NCBI GenBank assembly: GCA_023627715.1
Contig: JAMAHW010000072.1
Span: 155,851 to 219,850 of the forward strand
Length of the DNA: 64,000 bases
Source of the DNA: Periconia sp. R9002
Lineage: Eukaryota; Ascomycota; Dothideomycetes; Pleosporales; Periconiaceae
Direction: 5' to 3'
Shown here: in pieces, positions 45,579 through 57,338 of the stretch
Position numbering within the stretch: the stretch's first letter is position 1
Layout: each line of letters opens with the position of its first letter
Notes under the pieces: model-generated
Told to the model about the DNA's origin: nothing
The model's database searches: none
Seen by the model: the letters and a program-made list of their open reading frames with translations, nothing else
Position numbers and translations under genes: made by a program

Positions 45579-48577
45579 ATGCGCCGCAGAGATGGTTTTT
45601 GTGTTCTTTGTGGAGGTCCCAGCAGGCCCGATAATCTTTTTACCAATACATATAATGGTGAGGAGGATCAGGATTATGTATGGGATACGAAAATCCTTCC
45701 AGTGAAAAACACGGAATGGTTGGACTACTGTAGGATCATTGGTGACGCCAGTTATACCGGCAATGAGAACGATGAGTTACCAGTGGTGTAATGTATCAAC
45801 CAGTTCTTTCTTGGGAAATTAAGACTAAAAATTTCAGGGGGTTCATCTCGAGAAGGGGACAGTACAGCGGCGTAGGTAGTTAATCCAAACATACTTCTCA
45901 GTAACTAAATGAGATAGGGATTTTTCTACACCTATGATTACGGAGATGAGGAATTTGAGGACGAGCGCGAGGACGATGACGAGGACGATGACGAAGAAAG
46001 GGTTGAAAACACCACCGGAAAGCCGAAATATGATGATCAAGGATTCGAAGGTTAGATGTCATTATTCTCCACCTTATTTGTTGCAATCCGCGAACCGACA
46101 ACAGATCCTGACCCAAACGATCCGAACGTGATTGTTGACGAAGATTATCTCAGTTATCATTGGTATGTGCCAAATGTCGAAACATTGCAACTCTTACTGA
46201 AAGCCCTCCAGCCATGATCCATGGGCGTATCTTTTCCATGAAAGTTGCTGGATACTTCTTGCACGAATGCTTGGTTATCCGAACCACACGCTGATTGACA
46301 AATCAGCTATGTTCTCCGCTATGAAGTAGGCGCGCAAGACCTCAACCTATCGCTAGCTAAATTTCCCTAGGCGATTGTCTTATCCTAGTCACTGCCAGTT
46401 TTGCGACATAAATTTAGATTACGGACCCCTCGAGCACCACAAGTCGTGGCTTTCTGAACCTGGACATGAGGTTGGTTTCTATCTAGATGCTTGGTAATGA
46501 TAATTTTTGAATACTGACATTTTATGAGTATATCGGATGTGAGCCCAAACTGGATGTTCCGGCCAGGATAACGGCGATGCCAAAAGGGCCTGCGAAGCCT
46601 CCCCTCGACCTCAATTCAAAGGTTATTCGTGACCCATTTTCCATGCTTCCCTACGATGTCCTGTTCAGCATCATGTCATGCCTACCAACCAAATCACGAT
46701 TCGATCTGATGTTCGCGTCACATCGTACCTATACGAGAATGCAGAAAGAGGACTCGTTCTGGAGGTGGATGATCCAAAGAGACATCGCGTGTTGGTATCC
46801 TGAAATTAAGCCATTAATTGCAGAGCTCTACGCACCAGCAATCGACGTCAAATATGCGTACATTCAGTTGCGTCATGACGTTATCCAAAATACCGTTGGA
46901 AGCACAGGTCCGTTTATGGGTGTTGCTAATCGCACGAGAATAATGAACGCATGCCTTCCTCTTGCTGAGGCATATCTAGAGATATCAGGGAAATCATCTC
47001 CTAATATCGGCTCGTTTTTTGAGCCGGTAGAGTCATTATACCCCAGCCAGAGAGAGAAGGAAATTTTCCGTATCCGGGACAACTCGTTTTGCGAAGATCT
47101 GCCGCTGGTTCACTATCCAGTGCAGCCACTTGACTTAAAAAAGGAAACTGTACAATTCGTTGACAGATTTCTGGAGATTGAAGACGCAAAACGCTTCTGT
47201 GTGAGTTTCAATAGGGAAGGTGTACTGGCTGGCATTACTGTTGAGTTTGTCACACACAGAACAACGTTGGGAGTTTTTGAGGAGCAATTTACCTGGATTG
47301 AATTAAAAAAGCATGAGTGGATCAAGGGGTTTTCTCTCTATATGAGAGATCCTGAGTTCACGAAAGGCTCTCTGGAAAAGGCTCATACGTATATAGAAGG
47401 AATAGAGGTACGTTAAGGTTGCTCAATAATGGACAGAAAAATTCAATAATATATGCTGACTTATCAATAACATAGGTAGACTTCGGTGAGAGGATTGTTC
47501 CATGGGGTGTTCGCAACCAAACTGCTGGTATGTTGAACTCTAGGTATAGAGGTGAATGTTGTCGAGAGACCACGTGGTGTGGCGTATTGAGACACTAATG
47601 TCACACTGTAACTACTCTAGCTGCGTTTAACTAACTTTGTAATCGCGATATAGGTATACGTTGTCTTTACCCACTCCAAAAGACCAAAATTGTTGGTCTC
47701 ACAGCTTCAAAATCTCTAGTAAGTAGAATTAAAGTCCCCTTCTCTTCTTCCTGTCTCCCCACAATTGATATGCTTACTGTCGCAGGATGGGACCATATGC
47801 CATTTTGGGCTTCTTCAATACAACCACAAGAATAAATGGAGTAAGATTAAACGCAACGAGACTCTCCTACCTGTCGTTTGGAATCAGTCATTGATCAGCA
47901 CGTTTGGGCCTATGAAATTCAACATTTGGGAGCTGTCCAACATCAAAATGGTTCCTTTCGCAGATCAAGAGCAAAGTGAAAACAACAAGGAAGATTCTAA
48001 ATATTTTTACGTACCTGCTCAACATCAATTCCCTCGATGCCTGCTTCAGCATCATCCCCTCATCTGGTCGCGACACCGCCGTGAGTACGCCGCTTTTGTC
48101 TCCATCCGAGCCATAATTTCCGCGAATACACCCAGACCACATATCCTCGGTTTAAGTGTTATCAACGAGGAGAAAATTGATGGTATGCGCTGCAAGGATG
48201 ATCCCTGGCGCAGTGTTGGATATCTGTCCCTAGAGTCAGGGCCGCTGCCAGATCAGTACAAAGGCATAGACGTCCGCACGGAGGACTTTGCCATCGCAGG
48301 CGATCGCGAGGAGTGTATCCAGGAAATCCATTTTTGTCGCGATATCGGAGCGCTCAAACTTGTGACAAACCAAGGACGGAGCAAAACGTGGGGTGGTAAT
48401 GCTGATATGGGGGAACCTGCTGGTAGCTCGGGTGAAGAGGGGTGGACGGTGCAGAAGGGAGAATTTGTCGGACTTGTCTGTGTATTTGGAAACCCCGTCA
48501 GTGAAACAAACACTGTGGCCAGCTTGAGTGACGTCACTGCTTTGGAGTGGGTAGGAGGGTGGAGAGAAGGGTGGTGA
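45579..48577 (+). CDS. F-box-type fungal protein, ten exons
   Basis: ATG at 45579. Exons: 45579-45787, 45838-45871, 45918-46050, 46105-46162, 46212-46325, 46389-46470, 46529-47407, 47476-47527, 47654-47718 and 47786-48577. Each junction has GT-AG ends and keeps frame, giving about 805 residues. The N-terminus has CVLCGGP and a typical NTEWLDYCRIIG segment, then an aspartate/glutamate-rich stretch, HESCWILLARML, and the F-box at about 246-290 (DPFSMLPYDVLFSIMSCLPTKSRFDLMFAS). Fungal proteins of this build are presumed substrate adaptors of SCF ubiquitin ligases, with unknown targets. The small exons (34-58 bases) make the 5' half less certain than the last exon. The second-last intron is 67 bases, the one before it 126. 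Confidence 0.7.
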
Positions 48578-49255
48578 GGGACTGCGTGGATGGAGTACAC
48601 AAGCTTGCATTCCTGAATTCAGTACGACAGAGGCTTTTCTGCCAGATTATTCTTTACGACTAGTATCGAAGAATCTCATGTTCGCTATCATAATATCGTG
48701 GTCCACTGGCACAGTTCACAGCCACGGTTTAAAACTAGGTGTTAAAGTAGCGAAAGAATTTACCAGGGGATATATACGACTAACAGGTGCCCCTGACAAC
48801 CAAATTATTTCTAGCAAGGACGCTAATAACAAACTGAAGGTGCTGAGGTTTGGATTTGATTACTATTTCCTCCAAAAGTTGTTCTATTGATCGGTCATTT
48901 GTCTTTGCTCTACTCGCGTCACTGGTCAACATAGATTTTCTTTGATCGCGTGTTACAATGAACATAAATGCTCTTCCAGATCGCCAAGTTTTTCAGTAGA
49001 CCTAGCTTTCACTAAATGCCACCCCCAAATCGAACCTGGGTTGCCTGTTGAAGATACATGCACGTCACATCCTGCTTGGGCGGGGCTGAGTCATCTGAGT
49101 CATATGGATCAGTACTCCGGTCCCGCATGTAGACTCATTCAACCACATTACAATTGTACAAAACGTTGTCAGACGACATTCGCAGAATTTTTCCCTATTC
49201 TATAATAGAGAATGTACAGCATCCGTTTTTTCAGAATTCTCCCGTCAATGCGATC
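48578..49255. other. intergenic, no supported gene
   Basis: 678 bases. Includes a GGTTCGATT-type stretch on the minus strand near 49025 that is not a tRNA. Otherwise empty. Confidence 0.5.
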
Positions 49256-50653
49256 ATGACGACCACCACGATGTCACATGACGACGACAATGAGAGGACT
49301 TATTCTGAATATTCTAAGAAACTCGACTATGAGCATCGAATGCGGAACTTTCGCCTCGAGAAACTTGGTCTGTTTGAACTTCGCGCCAAGGCTAAGTTCT
49401 TTGAAGTAGATGTGACGGATCTGCAGTTCAAGGCGGGTTTTCCCCCTCTCTCGTTCTTCGACGACATAACTCTGACTAAGTAACAACAGTGGCAATACAT
49501 TGATAGGCTTGAGCGACATCGTCGCAAGAAGGGACTTTCCCAGTTCGCCAACAGCCTCACAGGGAAGCCTCGTAGAGGCAATGGTGTATGCTTCACCTCC
49601 CTGCCCGCTGAACTCCGTAACTCGATTTACGGAGCACTCCTAATATGTCCAAAAACGATCAAGTTACACTACTCACAAAAGTACATATACTCATATCGGC
49701 ACGTGACACTTCAGGGATACATAGCTAATAACCGGGTTAGGCGTCAGATACGTCCCGACGATCCAAACTCTAGTCGCCAACAGCTCCGCGATTTCGCTGC
49801 TCTCAGCCGCGCGAATGCGCAAATATCAGTCGAAGTGCGCAGCTTCTTCTTCTCCCACAACTACTTTCGATTCTGCGCAATGCCACCTTATTTTCTGAAC
49901 GTGGAATCACCTTTTGAAATTCCTGCTCGCTTTCCTGATTACCTCAAGGCCTATACCGAATGGCTAGAGCGAATGGGCGCGGAAGGACGGATGTCAGTTC
50001 GACGATTGGTTCTTAGCGACGAGCGGGAGCGATCGGAGGAGTTCGACTATCATTCCGGTTACGAGAGATTCTTCAGTCTCTTGGAGATGTGTGTGAATCT
50101 CACAATGCTAGTTCTTAGCATCACGCCAGATCATGTTACGTACGAGGACCCTTCAACATACCACCAGTACCTCCTCGGGCGTTCCACACTCCCACGCAAA
50201 GCCCTGCGCAAGTTTTCAGCGCCCTTCTCTTCTTTACATTTACCGCAGCTTAAATCGTTGACTTTCGCGTACACAATCTCAAATAGAGAATACATAGCCT
50301 TCGACTCCTTGGCGGTTGAACACCGCGAGAGGCTAGGGGCGTGGCGGGAACAGGAGCTTGTGGTACAGCGCATTGAGGTCCTGATGGCCTCAATGAAAGG
50401 CATGGTTGAAAAAGTAACGAAGGCAAGAGTACAAATCGTACGTGTGCCGTTGGCAACCTACAGATACTCAACCTACAGATACTCTTCATTTTGGCATGTT
50501 TATTACAGACCTGGGTGGCATGTGCGGGAATACGAAAGGTGTCGCACTACATCCGAGAGGTTCCCCAGCCGTAGTAAATGGAGAATGATTGCGAGACTTG
50601 GACTCCTCCCTGTTTTATCAGGGTTGGATGATCTTGTAGTACCGCAGTTCTGA
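49256..50653 (+). CDS. fungal F-box/LRR-like hypothetical protein with in-frame TAA or one intron
   Basis: ATG at 49256. The same frame is open to 50653 except for one TAA at 49481-49483. LPAELRNSIYGALL is the opening motif of a large group of fungal proteins of unknown function, some F-box-like. The middle and end (FFSLLEMCVNLTMLVLSI and similar) fit that group. Two readings exist. In the first, a 96-base intron at 49480-49575 (GTAACA donor, CGTAG acceptor) removes the stop and gives 433 residues. In the second, the stop is a nonsense change (CAA to TAA), because the segment after it, QQWQYIDRLERHRRKKGL, looks coding. The second reading would give 465 residues. Confidence 0.6.
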
Positions 50654-50962
50654 AGCCTATCTTCGCCCAGACAAATGGGCAGTGTTATAAAAAAGGCGCT
50701 TGGAATTAGAAAGTTCCCTGGGTTTTTAATCTAGATTAGTCGACGCGTGTATTACGACTGATATCGGAAGTGATGGTTGCGGCGGCCGGGATCGACAAAT
50801 AACACTGTGTTACAACGAATGTGAGTCATAAGAAGGGCCTTCTGACAGCAGCAGGGCGATTACAGAATAGCGCGCATACCGGAAGATTTCAGCGAGCCTC
50901 CAAAGAATTGAATCACTTGATATAGCACACCGTGTCGCGCTGCACAAACACACTCCTCTTGT
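50654..50962. other. convergent intergenic region
   Basis: 3' ends of two convergent genes; nothing else seen. Confidence 0.5.
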
Positions 50963-52549
50963 CTACACAGTGACTGACCTATCTACGTGCCTCCGCGCAA
51001 TGTCCTCCATCCTGTCAAGCTTCATGTCTGGGTTTCCCTCGATGATAACCACTTCCTCGGTGTCGTTCGGTCTATCTGTCATCCCCATCGCTTCTCTGTC
51101 TCTCCACAGCAAGGCGAAAACACTCCGGTACTTGTACACTACCGCCGCAAAAAACAATACCTGGAAAGTTAATCCCACCGTAACGCTTGAGACGTACACC
51201 TTTTTATTATGTGCGTAAGCCCACTCCGGTTCGAGATCTACATGCGCCATCCGCCGACCGCGGAAGAGAACTCCGCTTGAGCAGAAGCAGGAATTGAATA
51301 AGCCGCACGTCGACGCCGTCACAATGGCGAATAATGGTATACCGACACAAAAATCTTTCAGAAGGACCAAGGTAGAGAACCATTTGCCTAGCTTCTCGCG
51401 ATGTGAAACCAAACACGCAGTGATAATGGCACTGAGGCACCAGCTTGTCACCGCGACTATGTTAAAGACGGCTCTGCAGCTGGGTCCGGTCGGTGGGGTA
51501 ATATCTACTGCCGTGGCAATAGTAAAGGACGACAGAACCGGGAATGTCGAGACCATCGCCAGCCAAACCCGCCGCATTCTATAGCGGAGTATATCCACCG
51601 CACACGGAGCTCGTTGTGGATGCCATGGTCCTATGACCGCTCGGGTCACCATGTCGGGATCATGGCCTGCTGCTGCACTGTCGTCGACGTCAGCTGTATC
51701 TGTTTCTCTTTTCGCAGCAGACGCCAGCGCCAATATGTTCTCGACGGTTCTCCACGACGTGACATCTCCAATAGCATTGTTCACTAGAAGCAAAGAGAGC
51801 AGGAAAGTTAAAAGCTGGGCGGGAGATACCCGTCCTCCGGAAGGTGCTGGACTGCCTCCTATGGCAGGCACGAATACCGATATCACATTCACAATGTAAA
51901 CTACAATCGCGAAAACTGAACGTCGAATGTCAATCACCCTTGAGCCTGAGAGGATAGATCCGGTTTCCAAGAGAGTGCGAAAGCTCGCTTTCCGGTCTGA
52001 CAGTTGTAGCATCTCGTCCCTTAAACTGTCCAAAGCTTTGTCGACGGTGTGATCCAGGCTTGGAGAGCGGCTGTATCTAGCCTTTGCGAAGAGAACCTCG
52101 GTGACTGCATTTTCGGCGTCTCGTTGCGTGTTTCTGTGCATATTCAACCCGCTGTTTATATAGTCGCTGATGAATTTGCTAGCCTCGCGGCTACTCCAAA
52201 CCCACGTCTCAAGAATCATCAGGTGGGAGAAAAGAGTCGATATCGGATCCCCCAGTATTCTCAATATCAGATAAAATCTCTTTGTCCCAATACCCGCAGC
52301 TGGATATGAGATATTGGCAAGCAGCAGAATCAGTGGCAGGATCCAGCTAAACATCCTCACACCGTTATCAGGATACGGACCCCATCGGGGACCACAAAGC
52401 TCTTGACATCCATGGAGTGTAAGTTGGGGATACTGGGTGGAGTTTGAAAAGAAGTACGCTGGATGTTGAGACATATATTCAGGGTTCGTATTGTGGAGGA
52501 CCCTGACATGATCAAGACATCCTGAACGGTTGTAGCGGCCGTCTGCCAT
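50963..52549 (-). CDS. polytopic membrane protein, fungal-specific, function unknown
   Basis: Single exon. The ATG at 52549 (MADGRYNRSGCL) was chosen, since the longer frame has no ATG, giving 528 residues. About eight hydrophobic segments are visible, including WILPLILLLANISYPAAG, VFAIVVYIVNVISVFVPAIG, LLTFLLSLLLVNNAIG, FNIVAVTSWCLSAIITACLV and VSSVTVGLTFQVLFFAAVVY. Before the first segment there is a cysteine-bearing loop (TLHGCQELCG). No transporter signature is recognised. Comparable proteins are scattered in filamentous fungi without a known function. The GC-rich, intact frame suggests a live gene. Confidence 0.7.
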   Translation of the reverse strand: MADGRYNRSGCLDHVRVLHNTNPEYMSQHPAYFFSNSTQYPQLTLHGCQELCGPRWGPYPDNGVRMFSWILPLILLLANISYPAAGIGTKRFYLILRILGDPISTLFSHLMILETWVWSSREASKFISDYINSGLNMHRNTQRDAENAVTEVLFAKARYSRSPSLDHTVDKALDSLRDEMLQLSDRKASFRTLLETGSILSGSRVIDIRRSVFAIVVYIVNVISVFVPAIGGSPAPSGGRVSPAQLLTFLLSLLLVNNAIGDVTSWRTVENILALASAAKRETDTADVDDSAAAGHDPDMVTRAVIGPWHPQRAPCAVDILRYRMRRVWLAMVSTFPVLSSFTIATAVDITPPTGPSCRAVFNIVAVTSWCLSAIITACLVSHREKLGKWFSTLVLLKDFCVGIPLFAIVTASTCGLFNSCFCSSGVLFRGRRMAHVDLEPEWAYAHNKKVYVSSVTVGLTFQVLFFAAVVYKYRSVFALLWRDREAMGMTDRPNDTEEVVIIEGNPDMKLDRMEDIARRHVDRSVTV

Positions 52550-53482
52550 GTTGTGTAAAAGCAGGAAGCCCCTCGGGGCGCCCAAGCGCAAACTTAGAGT
52601 GAGCGGTTAAGTGAACAGTCGCAGTAAATGGTATGGACGAAGGTAGCTGGAGAAACCAGGCGTGCTATCGATTCGTCCGAGGAGGTCAGATTTGTATTCG
52701 GTGCGTGCCATAGCCCTTGTGAAACGTCGTCGCCGTGGCGCACTCGGCTCATATGGAAGTCCTGCAAGCTTTATCAGCAAGGCGCACTGCCCCTTTCTCA
52801 AGCTTTCAGGCACCTGCGTTGGCATTTACAACAGTATCAAAGTAGAAGATATGCAGTTAAAACGGGTATTGAAAGCGACAGTGATGAAAGTGTGATACGT
52901 GGTTGGGTGAGGCTGTGCTCGCACACGTGCATGCGATATAATTCTGATAGGAGGATAAAATGGTGTTTTACGATCGATCTCGTATTCGTTAAAGTACGGC
53001 AGATAACGTGCAAACTAGTGTTCAATAAACAAAGGCAAAGCGAATCTAAATGGGAGACGTTCCGATAAGCCAAGAGTTGTGAAGAGGCGCGGCAACGCCT
53101 ACATGTCGTAATGGAGGGGGAGGCTGTTCTCGCTGTCAACACCCTGCGCACACAGATGATTTGTAATGTAGCAACGGGTCGAAGCGGAAACAAAACTTGC
53201 ACAAAAGAAAAGATCCTAAACAAAGATGTTAAGGAAGGAACTAAAAGAGGCAAAAAAAAAACATACAACAGCATGTATTCGCTAGTAGTTACTTACCTAA
53301 TTACTTATCCGCTAGTACTATGCTTGAGTACAGCTAAGTAGACAGGACGCTTCATATTCTCCTATCTAGCTGTCTAGCACTTAGTGTTCCCTTTTACTTA
53401 CAGATTCTAGTTTTTAGTAAAGAAACTAACCTTATACCTAATATAATATAGCTCATTCCTCACAAACGCAGGTTCTTTCGTC
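52550..53482. other. spacer carrying a 5S rRNA pseudogene
   Basis: Promoter of the membrane-protein gene, then AT-rich sequence with the 5S-derived fragment at 53261-53362. To its right, a further stretch to about 53455 resembles the flank of the second 5S fragment. Confidence 0.6.
53261..53362 (-). pseudogene. 5S rRNA pseudogene fragment, 5'-truncated, RIP-like
   Basis: Read on the minus strand, it ends with the 5S terminus CTGTTGTATGT followed by a T run (Pol III terminator). It keeps the recognisable CTACTAGCGAAT and GCTGTACT parts. The first 17-20 bases of 5S are absent. Compared with the copy at 63010-63111, I count by eye about 20 differences, of which about 14 are C-to-T or G-to-A in this copy, including GGTGGGTGACC read as GGTAAGTAACT. 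That excess is typical of RIP. It cannot be a functional 5S gene. Confidence 0.8.
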
Positions 53483-56400
53483 TCATGGCTCTCCCCATCC
53501 TCCACCAGCTGGCGAATTAACTTGCAATCGTTCTCCAGGCTGTAACGTTAGCTCCGCCTTTCCTCCCAATGAAACCTTGTTGAACCCTGATTTATCTCGA
53601 TTCCATTTAAACGCAAAATTCTTTCCGATTGAGCCAGGCTCGCCTCCATTCATCCCATAAGGCGCAAACACACGCCTATCACTGAGGATACTGAAGCGCA
53701 GCGGAATACGAGCTTCCACTTCACGGATAGCACCGTTCCCACCACAGAACTGACCCCGCCCACCCGTCCCGTATGCAATCTTATGTTGCCTTACAATCAC
53801 GGGCGTGCGCTTCTCTACAATCTCCGCGTCGGTGATTTTCGTGTTTGTCGAATGCACCTGGACAGCGTCTTCCCCATTCCAGCCAGGGCCAGCACCGGAT
53901 CCTCAGCCCACGGTTTCGCCGTAATTGAATCCCGGCTCGACTTTGCCCGTCAGCGGGTCTTTGCCTCCCATGCCCCAGCCGAAACTGTTGGCGCACCCTG
54001 CGAAGGCTGCGCACTTTCCATACGCACGAAATATGACATCGATTACTCGCTGACTGGCGAGAGTGCTGCCGCAGATGGCGACAGAGGGTTCTGGGTTTAG
54101 TACGGAGCCTTTGGGAGCTTTGATTGTTATAGGGGAAAGACAACCTTCGTTTAAAGGTATGTCAAGGTTGATCAAACACCGTATCGTGTAGATGGCGGCG
54201 GATTGGGTGATCGATATAGGGCAGTTGTAGTTACCCCATATCTGTGGTCCGGTTCCTTCAAAGTCGTAGACAGCGGTGCCATCATCCGAGATGGTAATTT
54301 CGACCTGAATTTTGGTGCCGTCGTCAAAGTGGTCAACTGCTGTCAGTGGCTCAGGCCGTTCTTTGAGAGTCTGCTTGAGAAATGCGCGAACAGCGCCTTG
54401 CGCATTGTCCTGGATAGCGAACATGTACTTGTGCACTACTGGCAACGTGAATTGGTTCGATAAGTTCTTCAGTAGCAAGAGACCCCTTTGGTTAGCGGAT
54501 ATTTGAGCTTTGATGTCCGAGATGTTGTCATTGAGTCGTCGAGTAGGGCTGCAACCCGGAAATTCGCCAGCCCTATGGAATGCATCGCGAACATCTTGTT
54601 CCAAAAATTCACCCTTTGATACAATTTTCATCGATCTAATGAGCACGCCTTCCTCCCACAGTTCTTTCGACGTTGGCATCATGGCAGTAATACCCTTGCC
54701 ACCAATATCCGTGTGGTGGCCACGTGAAGCGACATAGAACGCGATGGTATCGCCCTCGAAGACTGGTGTGACGACAGTTAGATCCGGTAGATGTGTACCT
54801 CCTAGTTCGGGATGATTCGTTAATACAGAATCACCAGGCTCCAGCTTTCCTTGCCAGATCTCATGTTGGCACTGTATGGCGTACTGCATTGACCCGAGAT
54901 GTAATGGAATATGTGGAGCGTTGGCAACAAGTTTTCCGTTTGGGGAAAATATTGCACACGAAAAGTCCCAACGTTCCTTAATACTGGTTGAGATTGCAGT
55001 ACGCTGCAAGGTATTCCCCATCTGTTCAGCAATAGACATAAAGCGATGAGAGAAGACAGACAGCTGCACAGGCTCGACCAAACCATCTCTAAAGCTAAAA
55101 TCATCCTTCGCTTCATCCCCATGTTTCTCTAAGACAACGTGTGATGGTAAGATGTAGGCCGTGAAAGTAGGTTCCACAAAGATCGTTTGAGTTTGGTCGA
55201 CAATCAAGGCGGGACCATGAACGGAATCCAAACGCGTAAGCTCTGATATACTGAACACGGCGGCGTCTTTCCAAGCCTTATCGACATACAGACGTTGGTA
55301 TTTCGTGGACTTACGGGCTTGGGCAATGGTCTTCGTTTCCCTCAGTGATGCAATTAGACCCTCTGAGTCTCCTGAGTTGCCAGACCTAGCTACACCGCGA
55401 ACATGAACGGAGTCGAAGACTGCATCTCGTTCAAGCTTAAAGGCGAATTCTCTCAAGTGCATGGCACCAAATGCGGCACCGTAATCTTCGTCATCCGGTT
55501 TGGAGACTAACAAGTTTGTATCAGTGCCTTGATATCTCAGGCTTAGAGACTCTTCGTAGACAATCGACGCCGGATCAGCGCCTTGTGAAATCAGCTCTGC
55601 TTTCACCTTCTCCTTGACAGATTCGAGCTTGAGGTGGATTCCAGGCAAAGCTGCTGGACGAAAGATACCAGTGTATGGCTCAAAGGCCTGTGTCTGTAGC
55701 TCGGCCTGGGACAAGCCGTATGCGGAAAGGATGGAGGAGTACTTGTGAATTAGAATACGACGTATGCCTAGTTTGTCGGCAATCGAGCAAGCGTGCTGTC
55801 CACCTGCTCCACCGAAGCTTACTAGATTATGCCTCTCGGGTGAATAGCCTCGAGCTTCAGTTGCATTTCGAATAGGGCGGCTCATTGCTTCATTCGCAAC
55901 ATTCAAGAATCCAAGGGCAACATCCTGTGGCGAAAGATGCTGTCCGGTCTGTGACGCTATTTCTTCGGCCATCTCGACGAATTTCTGTCTCGTAACATCG
56001 ACGTCCAATGGCTGATTCGCGTCTTCGCCAAAAATGGCTGGAAATTCGGAAACTATCAGACGACCAAGAAACAGGTTGGCATCTGTGACTGTGAGAGGCC
56101 CTCCTTTTCGGTAACATGCAGGCCCTGGATGAGCTCCGGCACTTTCAGGGCCAACCACAAAGAGGCCATTCCGTGCAAAGAGTATTGAGCCCCCTCCAGC
56201 AGCCACGGTCGCAATATTCAGCATGGGGGCTGTTATGTTACGTCCTGCAATATTGGTTTCGACTAGATAGTCATAATGGCCGTCGTACCTCGAAATATCG
56301 GTGCTCGTTCCGCCCATGTCGAAACCAATTATTGCGGTTCTGTCCTCTGCATCATAGCAGGATTTTGCAATGCCGACCACGCCACCTGCCGGCCCGCTCA

Positions 56401-57338
56401 ACAGTGCATCATTGCCTCCGAATCGACTGGCATCACGAAGGGACCCATCGGAGCAGATGAAATCCACACGCGCAGGGAGAGTATCAAATCCCGCCTGTAA
56501 GCTTTTTACATAATCTTTGATGATTGGACCGAGGTAGGCTTCCGACAGTGCCGAGTTTGTGCGTCGAAGGAGGTTGATCATAGGGCTATTTTCCGCCGAG
56601 GATACCACGTAGGTGAAGCCCATTTCTCTGGCCAAGTTGGTCACCTGAAGTTCGTGATCTGGAAAAATGTACGAATGCATGAACGATATGACCAATGTCT
56701 TGAACCCTTGCGCTTTCAAGTTCCGCAGTACCTCGCGGACCTCTTCTTCATCGACTGGTTTCAATATACGAATGATGTCGCTGCTGGCTGTCCGGACCAG
56801 TGCGGGATCGCGTAATTCGCGGCTCTTGTCCAGCGGGAAGGGGTTCAAATCGTAGTCTTCAACCGTGACACGCTCGTCTATCTCCACCGACAGCGCATGT
56901 AGGGCTTTGGCTTTCTTGATTGCAAGATCAAACAGTTTTGGCCTGGTCTGATCGCCGATGGTGCAGATATCTTTGAAGCCCTTGGTCGTTAGCAAAGCAA
57001 AACGCTCGCCCTTGCCTTCGAGAAGGGCATTAGTGGCAACCGTGCTGCCGATTCGGCAGCTTCTCACTCTCGATGCATTGAGTTTCTCTGAGCGCGGAAT
57101 GGGCCGCCCCTCGGCAATTTCCAGTGCTCGTCGAATTGCCTCGGTGGGTGCGTCTCGGTAGTTTCGGGGGTCGACAGAGAGCAGTTTGAAGACTACATCA
57201 GCTCGAAATGGCTGCTGAACAAGGACATCACAGAAAGTTCCTCCACGATCTACGCCCTAGTTAGTCGCCCGTTGTTATATGGGAGGTGTACTTTTACGCG
57301 CCAATAGAGATATCGATGTCTGGTACAAGTGTTGTCAT
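53483..57338 (-). CDS. 5-oxoprolinase / N-methylhydantoinase-type ATPase (HyuA-HyuB fusion), interrupted by TGA
   Basis: The main exon is 57256-53483. It opens with the ATP-site motif VDRGGTFCDV, continues through CRIGSTVATNALLEGKGER and IGFDMGGTSTDISRYDG, and carries on into the HyuB half: RHDIGGKG-like SRGHHTDIGGKG, HLGSMQYAIQ, GCANSFGWGMGG. Such enzymes open 5-oxoproline or hydantoin rings using ATP. At 53903-53905 TGA interrupts a conserved glycine-rich stretch (ETVG-stop-GSGAGPGW). The frame then stays open for another 140 codons to a normal end (PAGGGWGEP). With a first exon at 57338-57300, the full length would be about 1270 residues, as expected. The only in-frame first intron is 57257-57299 with a GC donor (GCGTAA). 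A single nonsense change, or a base error, explains the rest. Confidence 0.78.

Noticed and set aside
49021..49140. Minus-strand GGTTCGATTTGG that looks like a tRNA T-loop
   Set aside because: A T-stem can be drawn, but no A box, anticodon arm or matching acceptor stem is found within 90 bases upstream.
53111..53341. Plus-strand KKKTYNSMYSLVV-like frame, also present near 62920
   Set aside because: Both are the complement of 5S rRNA fragments, not protein genes.
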